Positions 52,933 through 62,113 of a DNA stretch of 64,000 nt are shown here, in pieces. Both the position numbers and the translations under genes were made by a program. The DNA is from Streptococcus oralis (lineage in GTDB: Bacteria > Bacillota > Bacilli > Lactobacillales > Streptococcaceae): assembly GCF_021497945.1 (NCBI RefSeq), contig NZ_CP046524.1, forward strand, positions 62,001 through 126,000, in the 5' to 3' direction. Each line of letters starts with the position of its first letter. Position 1 is the stretch's first letter. The notes below the pieces were generated by a model. That model was not told the origin of the DNA. It was given only the letters and a program-made list of their open reading frames with translations, and did no database searches.

Positions 52933-54450
52933 ATGAAAAAACGTCAAAGTGGTGTGTTGATGCACATCTCTTCTCTGCCAGGAGCATACGGGATTGGATC
53001 ATTTGGCCAGACTGCCTATGATTTCGTTGATTTCTTGGTTCGTACGAAGCAACGTTACTGGCAAATCCTCCCTCTTGGGACAACAAGCTATGGAGATTCT
53101 CCATACCAATCATTCTCAGCCTTTGCTGGAAATACGCATTTTATCGACCTTGATATCTTGGTAGAGCAAGGCTTGCTCGAAGCCAGTGATCTTAAAGGTG
53201 TTGACTTTGGTAGCGATGCATCTGAAGTTGACTATGCGAAGATTTATTATGCACGTCGTCCGCTTTTAGAAAAAGCAGTCAAACGCTTCTTGGAAGTGGG
53301 TGATGTCAAAGATTTTGAGAAGTTTGCTAAAGACAACCAATCATGGCTCGAACTCTTCGCAGAATATATGGCTATCAAAGAGCATTTTGACAATCTTGCT
53401 TGGACAGAATGGCCAGATGCAGATGCTCGTGCTCGTAAAGCTTCAGCACTTGAAAGCTACCGTGAGAAATTGGCAGACAAGTTGGTTTACCACCGTGTGA
53501 CTCAATACTTCTTCTTCCAACAATGGTTGAAATTGAAAGCTTACGCTAACGATAACCACATCGAAATCGTTGGGGACATGCCTATCTACGTAGCAGAAGA
53601 TTCAAGCGACATGTGGGCAAATCCACATCTCTTCAAGACAGATGCCAATGGTAAAGCAACTTGCATTGCAGGATGCCCACCAGATGAGTTTTCTGCAACT
53701 GGTCAACTTTGGGGGAACCCAATCTATGACTGGGAAGCAATGGACAAAGACGGTTACAAATGGTGGATTGAACGCTTGCGTGAAAGCTTCAAAATCTACG
53801 ATATCGTTCGTATCGATCACTTCCGCGGTTTCGAATCTTACTGGGAAATTCCTGCTGGTTCCGATACAGCAGCACCTGGTAAATGGGTGAAAGGTCCAGG
53901 GTACAAACTCTTCGCAGCCGTTAAGGAAGAGCTTGGTGAGCTAAACATCATCGCAGAAGACCTTGGTTTCATGACAGATGAAGTCATCGAGTTGCGTGAA
54001 CGTACTGGCTTCCCAGGAATGAAGATTCTTCAATTCGCCTTCAATCCAGAAGACGAAAGCATCGATAGCCCACACTTGGCACCTGCCAACTCTGTTATGT
54101 ACACAGGAACACACGATAACAATACAGTCCTTGGTTGGTACCGTAATGAGATCGATGATCCAACTCGTGAGTATATGGCTCGTTACACGAACCGTAAAGA
54201 GTACGAAACAGTGCCACACGCTATGCTTCGCACAGTATTTTCATCAGTGAGCTTTATGGCTATCGCTACCATGCAAGACTTGCTAGAATTGGATGAGGCG
54301 GCTCGCATGAACTACCCATCTACTCTTGGTGGAAACTGGTCATGGCGTATGACAGAAGACCAACTCACACCAGCTGCTGAAGAAACTTTGCTTGACTTGA
54401 CTACAATTTATCGCCGAATTAATGAAAATTTGGTAGAATTAAAGAAATAA
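52933..54450 (+). CDS. malQ: 4-alpha-glucanotransferase (amylomaltase)
   Basis: This 505-residue GH77 enzyme has [20 protein letters not shown] and [33 protein letters not shown] at the start, catalytic region [52 protein letters not shown] and the late [13 protein letters not shown]. It rearranges maltodextrins into longer chains for MalP plus glucose. AGGTG precedes the ATG. Coupled with malP 22 bases downstream. Confidence 0.97.
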   Translation: MKKRQSGVLMHISSLPGAYGIGSFGQTAYDFVDFLVRTKQRYWQILPLGTTSYGDSPYQSFSAFAGNTHFIDLDILVEQGLLEASDLKGVDFGSDASEVDYAKIYYARRPLLEKAVKRFLEVGDVKDFEKFAKDNQSWLELFAEYMAIKEHFDNLAWTEWPDADARARKASALESYREKLADKLVYHRVTQYFFFQQWLKLKAYANDNHIEIVGDMPIYVAEDSSDMWANPHLFKTDANGKATCIAGCPPDEFSATGQLWGNPIYDWEAMDKDGYKWWIERLRESFKIYDIVRIDHFRGFESYWEIPAGSDTAAPGKWVKGPGYKLFAAVKEELGELNIIAEDLGFMTDEVIELRERTGFPGMKILQFAFNPEDESIDSPHLAPANSVMYTGTHDNNTVLGWYRNEIDDPTREYMARYTNRKEYETVPHAMLRTVFSSVSFMAIATMQDLLELDEAARMNYPSTLGGNWSWRMTEDQLTPAAEETLLDLTTIYRRINENLVELKK

Positions 54451-54472
54451 GACAATATCAGGAGACACAAAA

Positions 54473-56731
54473 ATGTTACCATTAAAAGAATTTGTACAAA
54501 AGCGTTACAATAAAACTATTGCAGAATGTAGCAATGAAGAGCTTTACCTTGCTCTTCTCAACTACAGCAAGTTTGCTAGCAGCCAAAAACCAGTCAACAC
54601 TGGTAAGAAGAAAGTTTACTACATCTCAGCTGAGTTCTTGATTGGTAAACTCTTGTCAAACAACTTGATCAACCTTGGTCTTTACGACGATGTGAAAAAA
54701 GAACTTGCTGATGCCGGTAAAGAGTTGATCGAAATCGAAGAAGTAGAATTGGAACCATCACTTGGTAACGGTGGTTTGGGACGTTTGGCAGCCTGCTTTA
54801 TCGACTCAATCGCTACACTTGGTTTGAATGGTGACGGCGTTGGTTTGAACTACCACTTCGGTCTTTTCCAACAAGTTCTTAAAAATAACCAACAAGAAAC
54901 AATTCCAAATGCTTGGTTGACTGAGCAAAACTGGTTGGTACGCTCAAGCCGTAGCTACCAAGTGCCATTCGCACATTTCACATTGACATCTACCCTTTAC
55001 GATATCGATGTACCTGGTTACAAGACAGCAACAAAGAACCGCTTGCGTTTGTTTGACTTGGATTCAGTTGATTCTTCTATCATCGAAGATGGTATCAACT
55101 TTGACAAGACAGATATCGCTCGCAACTTGACTCTCTTCCTTTACCCAGACGATAGCGACAAGCAAGGTGAATTGCTCCGTATCTTCCAACAATACTTCAT
55201 GGTTTCAAACGGTGCGCAATTGATCATCGATGAAGCAATCGAAAAAGGAAGCAACTTGCATGACCTTGCGGACTACGCAGTTGTACAAATCAACGATACT
55301 CACCCATCAATGGTGATCCCTGAATTGATCCGTCTTTTGACTGCGCGTGGTATCGAGCTTGACGAAGCAATCTCTATCGTTCGTAGCATGACTGCCTACA
55401 CTAACCATACAATCCTTGCTGAAGCCCTTGAAAAATGGCCTCTTGAATTCTTGCAAGAAGTGGTTCCTCACTTGGTACCAATCATCAAAGAATTGGACCG
55501 TCGTGTGAAAGCAGAATACAAAGACCCAGCTGTTCAAATCATCGATGAAAACGACCGTGTACACATGGCTCACATGGATATCCACTACGGATACAGTGTT
55601 AACGGGGTAGCAGCCCTCCACACTGAAATCTTGAAGAACTCTGAGTTGAAAGCTTTCTACGACATCTACCCAGAAAAATTCAACAACAAAACAAACGGTA
55701 TCACATTCCGCCGTTGGCTCATGCATGCCAATCCAAGACTGTCTCACTACTTGGATGAGATTATTGGAGAGGGATGGCACCATGAAGCAGATGAGCTTGA
55801 AAAACTCTTGTCATACGAAGACAAGGCTGCTGTCAAAGAAAAATTGGAAAGCATCAAGGCTCACAACAAACGTAAATTGGCTCGTCACTTGAAAGATCAC
55901 CAAGGTGTGGAAATCAATACAAACTCTATCTTTGATATCCAAATCAAACGTCTTCACGAGTACAAACGCCAACAAATGAACGCTTTGTATGTCATCCACA
56001 AATACCTTGATATCAAGGCTGGTAACATCCCTGCTCGTCCAATCACAGTCTTCTTTGGTGGTAAAGCAGCTCCTGCCTACACAATCGCCCAAGACATCAT
56101 TCACTTGATCCTTTGCTTGTCAGAAGTGATTGCAAATGATCCAGAAGTAGCTCCACACTTGCAAGTGGTTATGGTTGAAAACTACAACGTTACTGCAGCA
56201 AGCTTCCTTATCCCAGCATGTGATATCTCAGAACAAATCTCACTTGCTTCTAAAGAAGCTTCAGGTACTGGTAACATGAAATTCATGTTGAACGGTGCTT
56301 TGACTCTTGGTACTATGGACGGTGCTAACGTGGAAATCGCTGAGTTGGTTGGCGACGAAAACATCTATATCTTTGGTGAAGATTCAGAAACTGTTATCGA
56401 CCTTTACGCAAAAGCAGCTTACAAATCAAGCGAATTCTATGCTCGTGAAGCTATCAAACCTTTGGTTGACTTCATTGTGAGCGATGCTGTTCTTGCAGTA
56501 GGTAAGAAAGAACGCTTGGAACGTCTTTACAACGAATTGATCAACAAAGACTGGTTCATGACTCTCCTAGACTTGGAAGACTACATCAAAGTCAAAGAGC
56601 AAATGCTTGCTGACTACGAAGACCGTGATGCATGGTTGGATAAAGTCATCGTTAACATTGCCAAAGCAGGATTCTTCTCATCTGACCGTACAATCGCTCA
56701 GTACAACGAAGATATCTGGCACTTGAACTAA
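54473..56731 (+). CDS. malP: Maltodextrin/glycogen phosphorylase
   Basis: This 752-residue GT35 enzyme releases glucose-1-phosphate from maltodextrins. Signatures are [24 protein letters not shown] near the start, the [16 protein letters not shown] block, and the pyridoxal-phosphate lysine in [29 protein letters not shown]. It is shorter than animal phosphorylases because it lacks their regulatory N-terminus. It ends the malQP operon at a perfect palindromic terminator. Confidence 0.97.
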   Translation: MLPLKEFVQKRYNKTIAECSNEELYLALLNYSKFASSQKPVNTGKKKVYYISAEFLIGKLLSNNLINLGLYDDVKKELADAGKELIEIEEVELEPSLGNGGLGRLAACFIDSIATLGLNGDGVGLNYHFGLFQQVLKNNQQETIPNAWLTEQNWLVRSSRSYQVPFAHFTLTSTLYDIDVPGYKTATKNRLRLFDLDSVDSSIIEDGINFDKTDIARNLTLFLYPDDSDKQGELLRIFQQYFMVSNGAQLIIDEAIEKGSNLHDLADYAVVQINDTHPSMVIPELIRLLTARGIELDEAISIVRSMTAYTNHTILAEALEKWPLEFLQEVVPHLVPIIKELDRRVKAEYKDPAVQIIDENDRVHMAHMDIHYGYSVNGVAALHTEILKNSELKAFYDIYPEKFNNKTNGITFRRWLMHANPRLSHYLDEIIGEGWHHEADELEKLLSYEDKAAVKEKLESIKAHNKRKLARHLKDHQGVEINTNSIFDIQIKRLHEYKRQQMNALYVIHKYLDIKAGNIPARPITVFFGGKAAPAYTIAQDIIHLILCLSEVIANDPEVAPHLQVVMVENYNVTAASFLIPACDISEQISLASKEASGTGNMKFMLNGALTLGTMDGANVEIAELVGDENIYIFGEDSETVIDLYAKAAYKSSEFYAREAIKPLVDFIVSDAVLAVGKKERLERLYNELINKDWFMTLLDLEDYIKVKEQMLADYEDRDAWLDKVIVNIAKAGFFSSDRTIAQYNEDIWHLN

Positions 56732-56760
56732 GATACAAAATTTATACTAATCACTTTGTA

Positions 56761-56794
56761 AAAAAAGCGAATTTCAATTGAAATTCGCTTTTTT
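56761..56794. terminator. Perfect 34-bp palindromic terminator after malP
   Basis: AAAAAAGCGAATTTCAA is followed directly by its exact reverse complement, giving up to 15 stem pairs with AATT as loop and T6 at the end. Confidence 0.9.
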
Positions 56795-56981
56795 GAATGA
56801 TGTGGATTTTAGCCAATCAGGTCTAAAAAGAGATAAATCATAGATACGTTGAAGTTTTAGAAATACTGCTTTTTACTGTATTTCAGTCTCATGATTCTTC
56901 GTAGTTGATGGCCTCGTATTTCTTGTATCCGCTTATAATTTGTATTATAATAGCATTGTGGTGAAGAAAGAAGGTGTTTTT

Positions 56982-57188
56982 ATGTGGAAAAAATATTTTT
57001 CAAAATATAAATGGACTGATTTATTTTGGATACTATTTGTGGTTTTGTCATCACTCTCGATGGGGAATCGTACTCTTTTTCCACTTACCCATCAAGAAAT
57101 CTCTTATCATGGGTGCTATTTGGGGATTACACTTGCCTCATTTCACTTATTATTCATTGATAAATTTGTCATTTCGAATCGAAAATAA
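56982..57188 (+). CDS. Small hypothetical two-helix membrane protein
   Basis: This 68-residue protein starts MWKKYFSKYKWTDLFWILFV and has two membrane helices (about 12-30 and 44-60). I see no family. AAGAAGGTG precedes the ATG at 56982; upstream in-frame codons lack a ribosome site. Two TATAAT-like boxes (56932-56951) stand upstream. The rest of the 250-base gap after malP shows nothing but the terminator. Confidence 0.5.
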   Translation: MWKKYFSKYKWTDLFWILFVVLSSLSMGNRTLFPLTHQEISYHGCYLGITLASFHLLFIDKFVISNRK

Positions 57189-57245
57189 ATGGAGAGGTTA
57201 AAATTTTTTCCACTTTTCGGATAGACAGTTGAAAAATCGCGATTT

Positions 57246-57278
57246 AAACCCACACCTCAAGAAGAGGTGCGGGTTTTT
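57246..57278. terminator. Bidirectional terminator between the small ORF and rlmA
   Basis: AAACCC-A-CACCTC (57246-57258) pairs with GAGGTG-C-GGGTTT (57264-57276) apart from one A/C mismatch, then TTT. Confidence 0.82.
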
Positions 57279-57298
57279 GTCTTATCTGAAAGATTTGT

Positions 57299-58147
57299 TT
57301 ACCGTACTTTCCCAACTAGAATCTCTGCTTCAATGGTAATCTCTGTCAGTTGGCTCCAGTCAATCTTGGTATGGTCAACGTGAAAGAGTAAGGGCGTCAT
57401 GGCAAGCAGGGCTTGGCGTTGCTCAGCCGAGATAGGTTTTGTTAAGGAAGCAATCTGACTAGATTGGATGCTGAAATGTTCCTGGAAATGTTCTTTGATA
57501 TCTTGGTTGGAATAATCCTTCTTTGTCAGCTGGTCCTGCACCATTTGACGGATTTCTTTGAGGTGATTTTCAGTTGGGATGACCTTGATCAAAATACCGT
57601 CTTTGGATAAAACGCGACGGAATTCCCCATAGTTGGCAGGCGAGAAGATATCAAGCAGGATATCCATGCTGGCGTCTTTTATAGGAAGACGAGCCAGGTC
57701 GCCGACAAACCAGTTGACCGCCCAGTTTGGTTCGCTCTTGGCAGCGATTTGAACGGAATCTTTTGAAATATCAAAGGCGTAAAAGGTTTTGTCAGAGTGA
57801 CTTTCTTGGAGTTTACGAGAGTAGAAACCTTCGCCACAACCGATATCCAAGACTGTTTTTGCGGATGGATTAGTTGTTAGTAAGTCCGAGATACCTTCTA
57901 AAATAGCCTGATAAAAACCAGCTTCAAGAATTTGCTGGCGGTTTTGGAAGTTTTCCTTGTCGTAGTTGGCAGATTGCTTGATTTGCGGAGCCAAGTTGAC
58001 ATAGCCGAATTTTGCCAGATCAAAAGAATGGCGGTTGCTACACTTGAGGCTAGACTCTACCAAGGCCAGATTTTCTTGGCAGATAGGGCAGGAAAAGGCA
58101 GTCGCAGAAGCAAAACGCTGAAGTTTGGGTTTGAGGTTTGTATTCAT
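57299..58147 (-). CDS. rlmA: 23S rRNA (guanine-N1)-methyltransferase RlmA(II)
   Basis: This 282-residue protein has an N-terminal zinc knuckle (C20, C23, C36, H40 in CPIC..CSNRHSFD) and a SAM-binding methyltransferase domain (TVLDIGCGEGFYSRKL, FYAFDISKDSVQIAAK, DILLDIFSPANYGEFRRVL). Members in Gram-positives methylate G748 of 23S rRNA and affect macrolide/telithromycin action; Gram-negative RlmA(I) targets G745. The assignment to type II follows the organism. Confidence 0.88.
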   Translation of the reverse strand: MNTNLKPKLQRFASATAFSCPICQENLALVESSLKCSNRHSFDLAKFGYVNLAPQIKQSANYDKENFQNRQQILEAGFYQAILEGISDLLTTNPSAKTVLDIGCGEGFYSRKLQESHSDKTFYAFDISKDSVQIAAKSEPNWAVNWFVGDLARLPIKDASMDILLDIFSPANYGEFRRVLSKDGILIKVIPTENHLKEIRQMVQDQLTKKDYSNQDIKEHFQEHFSIQSSQIASLTKPISAEQRQALLAMTPLLFHVDHTKIDWSQLTEITIEAEILVGKVR

Positions 58148-58298
58148 AGTTTAAGTGTATCAAAAGAGGCAAATGAAAGCAACTTTAGAAATAAGTAGAT
58201 GGGAGATTCAGTAGAAATAAAACTAATTCTCCAATTTATAGAATAAAATTGCTTTTATATCTAAATTTCTATATAATAATGATAAGGAGGAAATAAGT

Positions 58299-58577
58299 AT
58301 GTTAAAAGAAGTATTAACCGTTGCAAAAGTTGCGAAAAAATCATCACTCTTTTTGGGTGGTGTCGCATTTGGTACCCTTGGTTTGAAAATCTTGGCAAGT
58401 AAGGAAGCTAAAAAAGGTTATTCTAAAGCTTTGGCTAAGGCTTACAAGTTGAAAGACGGGCTAGATGCATCTGTTTCTGTTGTGAAACAACATGGAGACG
58501 ATGTCTTGCAAGATGCCAAATATTTGTACGAGCAAGAGAAAAAAGAAGAGCAATTAGATAGCCTTATAGGAGAATAA
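58299..58577 (+). CDS. DUF6110 small membrane-associated protein
   Basis: This 92-residue protein starts MLKEVLTVAKVAKKSSLFLG, continues with a hydrophobic/glycine segment (GGVAFGTLGLKILASKEAKKGY), then a long charged helix. It matches what I know as DUF6110, found beside cation ATPases. It lies one base before the P-type ATPase gene. It could be a metal chaperone or regulatory subunit; there are no Cys or His clusters. AAGGAGG precedes the ATG. Confidence 0.7.
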   Translation: MLKEVLTVAKVAKKSSLFLGGVAFGTLGLKILASKEAKKGYSKALAKAYKLKDGLDASVSVVKQHGDDVLQDAKYLYEQEKKEEQLDSLIGE

Positions 58578-58578
58578 T

Positions 58579-60639
58579 ATGTCTTTTAAAGTGCTACATA
58601 GAGGATACCAACATATCCGACTATCATCTTCTTTTTCACTCACCTTGGATATTCAAGACTATCTTCGTTCCTTGGCGAGAGATGAAAAGGGGATTGAGTC
58701 TATCCAGTTTTACATGGATCAACAGCACTTTACTCTACGCATAAAAGAAGGCTTTTCTGTATTAGATAATGCAGAAGCCTTTTTAAAAAGAATTGATAAA
58801 GGGAAAGTTTCTGAGTTGATGACTCTTCCCATTCGTAGAGAAGAGAGTGCTTATTCTATTGTTTCAGGTGCAGCGATTAAGCGTGTACTTTTTCGTAGTT
58901 TTGTGCCGTATCCTATTCGCTATATATGGACTTGTTATCAGGCTTTGGGTTATATTAGAGAAGCCTATCAAACACTAGCGCGTAAGGAACTAACGATGGA
59001 AGTCTTGGACTGTTCGGCGATTTTATTGTCCTTGTTTATGAACCAATCCAAGACAGCTAGCAATATCATGTTTATGCTTGATTTGGGGAATCATTTAGAT
59101 CAGTGGTCTTTGAAAAAAACTGCAACAGATTTAGAACAAAGCCTTCTTGCAAAAGAGAGCGACGTATTCTTAGTACAGGGCGATACGGTTGTTAGTATCA
59201 AGAGTTCCGATGTTCAAATAGGAGATGTCTTGGTCCTATCTCAAGGAAATGAAATTCTGTTTGATGGACAAGTAGTTTCAGGTTTAGGTATGGTCAACGA
59301 AAGTTCCTTGACGGGAGAGAGTTTTCCAGTTGAAAAAAGAGAGTCTGATTTGGTTTGTGCAAATACAGTATTAGAAACTGGAGAGTTACGCATTCGTGTA
59401 ACCGATAATCAGATGAACAGCCGGATTTTACAACTGATTGAGTTAATGAAGAAATCTGAAGAAAACAAGAAAACGAAACAACGCTATTTCATCAAGATGG
59501 CGGATAAGGTCGTCAAATATAATTTCTTGGGGGCTGGGCTAACTTACCTATTAACAGGTTCTTTTTCTAAGGCTATTTCTTTCCTATTAGTCGATTTCTC
59601 CTGCGCTTTGAAAATCTCTACTCCTGTAGCTTATTTGACAGCTATCAAGGAGGGGTTGAACCGTGAAATGGTGATTAAGGATGGGGATGTTCTGGAGAAA
59701 TATCTGGAAGTTGATACTTTCTTGTTTGATAAGACGGGAACAATCACAACTAGTTATCCTATAGTTGAAAAGGTGTTACCTTTTGGGGACTATAGTGAGG
59801 AAGATATTCTCAGAATCAGTGCCTGTCTTGAGGAACACATTTATCATCCTATTGCTAATGCCATCGTCAAGCAAGCTGAGATAGAGGGAATTGAACATGA
59901 GGAAATGCATGGGAAACTCCAATATATTGCAAGCAAGGGGATCAAATCTCATATAGATGGCCAACCAGTTCTTATTGGGAATTATGTCTTGATGCAGGAT
60001 GAGCAGATTCATATCAGTTCAGAACAAAATGCTTTAATTGAAGAGTACAAGAGTCACTACAATCTCTTATTCTTGGCTTATCAGAATGAATTGATTGGAA
60101 TGTTCTGCATTCATACTCCTTTGAGAAAAGAAGCAAAAGCAGCCTTGGAGAAACTTAAGGCACAAGGGAAAAAATTGATTCTGGCAACAGGGGACACCTT
60201 GGTTAGGACAGAGGAATTAGTCAAAGATTTGCCCTTTGATCAGGTCTATACAGACTTGAAACCTGATGGGAAATTTGAGTTAGTAGAGGAACTGCAGAAA
60301 GCAGGTCACACGATTTTGATGGTTGGAGATGGATTGAATGACTCAGCGGCTCTAACCCTATCAGATATCGGTGTGGTGATGAATGAGAGTGCAGATATTT
60401 CTAAGCAGATGAGCGATATCTTATTGTTAGATAATCGTTTGGATTTCTTCCAAGAGTTGGATTGGCTATCATCATCTTTGCAAACACTCATCAAGAAGAA
60501 TATTCAAGATACCGTTGTCGTAAATAGTAGTTTGATTGGCTTTGGCTTGTTTAATTGGCTCAGTCCTTCAAACCTCTCTATCCTACATAATCTAACAACC
60601 TTACGCATAGTCCTGCGTAGCCTGTCTATTAAGGGATAG
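58579..60639 (+). CDS. P-type ATPase, heavy-metal (P1B)-like, non-canonical metal site
   Basis: This 686-residue transporter has an N-terminal ferredoxin-like domain (about 1-75) without CxxC, then actuator motif SSLTGES, phosphorylation site D384 in FDKTGTITT, and hinge MVGDGLNDSAAL. Membrane helix 6 reads LVDFSCALKISTPVA, with FSC (C342) instead of the CPC of copper and zinc P1B pumps. The translocated ion is therefore uncertain. It may work with the DUF6110 protein encoded directly upstream. A terminator follows. Confidence 0.85.
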   Translation: MSFKVLHRGYQHIRLSSSFSLTLDIQDYLRSLARDEKGIESIQFYMDQQHFTLRIKEGFSVLDNAEAFLKRIDKGKVSELMTLPIRREESAYSIVSGAAIKRVLFRSFVPYPIRYIWTCYQALGYIREAYQTLARKELTMEVLDCSAILLSLFMNQSKTASNIMFMLDLGNHLDQWSLKKTATDLEQSLLAKESDVFLVQGDTVVSIKSSDVQIGDVLVLSQGNEILFDGQVVSGLGMVNESSLTGESFPVEKRESDLVCANTVLETGELRIRVTDNQMNSRILQLIELMKKSEENKKTKQRYFIKMADKVVKYNFLGAGLTYLLTGSFSKAISFLLVDFSCALKISTPVAYLTAIKEGLNREMVIKDGDVLEKYLEVDTFLFDKTGTITTSYPIVEKVLPFGDYSEEDILRISACLEEHIYHPIANAIVKQAEIEGIEHEEMHGKLQYIASKGIKSHIDGQPVLIGNYVLMQDEQIHISSEQNALIEEYKSHYNLLFLAYQNELIGMFCIHTPLRKEAKAALEKLKAQGKKLILATGDTLVRTEELVKDLPFDQVYTDLKPDGKFELVEELQKAGHTILMVGDGLNDSAALTLSDIGVVMNESADISKQMSDILLLDNRLDFFQELDWLSSSLQTLIKKNIQDTVVVNSSLIGFGLFNWLSPSNLSILHNLTTLRIVLRSLSIKG

Positions 60640-60659
60640 GTGGGGACTATTCACAGCAA

Positions 60660-60696
60660 AAAGGAGTTACCTTTCTCGAGGGTAACTCCTTTGTTT
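60660..60696. terminator. Terminator after the P-type ATPase gene
   Basis: AAAGGAGTTACC (60660-60671) pairs with GGTAACTCCTTT (60681-60692) around nine bases. Confidence 0.85.
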
Positions 60697-60716
60697 ATAG
60701 GTAAATGTTTAACAAT

Positions 60717-61973
60717 TTAGTAAGTCAACACAAAGTATTTCTTCTTCCCGCGGCGGATAACAGTGAGTTCGTTTTCTAACTTATCTGCGTCACTCAAGAC
60801 ATAGTCAAGGTCTTGGATACGGTCGCCGTTGACGTAGATAGCTCCGTTTTGGACGTCTTCACGGGCTTGGCGTTTTGAATTCACCACACCAGATGACACG
60901 AGGAGTTCCACGATATTGTGGTTTTCGTCTGCTTTTACTTGGTAGTTTGGCACTCCACGAAGTCCTTGTTTGAGTTCTTTGACAGAAAGGTTTTTGATGT
61001 TTCCAGCAAAGAGTTGCTCGGTGATGTTAAGGGCTTCTTTGTAAGCTTCTTCTCCGTGAACAAGAGTCACGACTTCACGAGCGAGGACCTTTTGTGCCAA
61101 GCGTTCGTGTGGAGCCGCTTCAAACTCTTTGCGGATGTCTTCAATCTCATCGAGTGACAAGAAGGTAAAGATTTTCAAGAAGCGAACAGCGTCAGCATCC
61201 ATCACGTTCATCCAGAATTGGTACATTTCGTATGGAGAAGTCTTTTCAGGGTTAAGCCAAACTGCGTTTCCTTCTGACTTACCAAATTTCTTACCAGTTG
61301 CGTCTGTGATGAGTGGAACAGTGATCACGTGACCAGTCTTGTCAGCCTTACGACGAAGCAATTCGGTACCAGCTGTCATATTTCCCCACTGGTCAGAACC
61401 ACCGATTTGCAGAGTAACATTGTAGTCTTGGTTAAGGACATAGAAGTCGTACCCTTGCATGATTTGGTAGGCAAACTCAGTGTAAGAAATCCCTGTCTCG
61501 ATCCGTTTCTTCACAGATTCCTTACTCATCATGTAGTTGACAGTGAAGTATTTTCCGACGTCACGGAGGAAGTCAATGAAGCTGATACTGCCAAACCAGT
61601 CGTAGTTGTTGACCATGACAGCCTTATTTTCACCATTTTCAAAGTCAAGAAAACGAGAAAGTTGCCCTTGGATAGACTTGACCCAGCCCTCTACTGTGTC
61701 TTTTGTTTGGAGACTACGCTCAGCATCTTTGAAGGACGGATCTCCGATGAGACCTGTAGCACCGCCAACGAGCGCATATGGTTTATGACCTGCTAACTGC
61801 AAGCGACGACTGGTCAAGATTGCGACAAGGTGGCCGAGGTGAAGGCTATCAGCAGTTGGATCGTAGCCAGTATAATAAGAAACTTGACCTTCTTCTAGGG
61901 CTTTACGCAAAGCTTCTTCATCAGTCGTTTGAAAAATCAAACCACGCTCTTTTAGCTCATCAAAAATGTGCAT
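60717..61973 (-). CDS. tyrS: Tyrosyl-tRNA synthetase
   Basis: This 418-residue class I synthetase has the HIGH-type motif in [17 protein letters not shown], tyrosine-pocket residues in [22 protein letters not shown]-type loop [26 protein letters not shown], and a C-terminal S4 domain ([27 protein letters not shown]). It charges tRNA(Tyr). The 140-base divergent gap to pbp1b is too short for a T-box leader. AAAGGAG precedes the ATG. Confidence 0.97.
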   Translation of the reverse strand: MHIFDELKERGLIFQTTDEEALRKALEEGQVSYYTGYDPTADSLHLGHLVAILTSRRLQLAGHKPYALVGGATGLIGDPSFKDAERSLQTKDTVEGWVKSIQGQLSRFLDFENGENKAVMVNNYDWFGSISFIDFLRDVGKYFTVNYMMSKESVKKRIETGISYTEFAYQIMQGYDFYVLNQDYNVTLQIGGSDQWGNMTAGTELLRRKADKTGHVITVPLITDATGKKFGKSEGNAVWLNPEKTSPYEMYQFWMNVMDADAVRFLKIFTFLSLDEIEDIRKEFEAAPHERLAQKVLAREVVTLVHGEEAYKEALNITEQLFAGNIKNLSVKELKQGLRGVPNYQVKADENHNIVELLVSSGVVNSKRQAREDVQNGAIYVNGDRIQDLDYVLSDADKLENELTVIRRGKKKYFVLTY

Positions 61974-62067
61974 GTGTCTTTTCTCCTTTATAAAATATTG
62001 TTTCTACCTATTGTATCACAAACTCGGACAATAGCCTAGTGGAATAGGGAAGAAAGTGGCTATTTTA

Positions 62068-62094
62068 TTGAAAGTTTCCCTTTTATGGTATAAT
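62068..62094 (+). promoter_or_regulatory. Promoter of pbp1b
   Basis: TTGAAA (62068-62073) and extended TGGTATAAT (-10 at 62089-62094) with a short 15-base spacer. Confidence 0.7.
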
Positions 62095-62113
62095 AGAGAA
62101 AGCGAGGACATTC

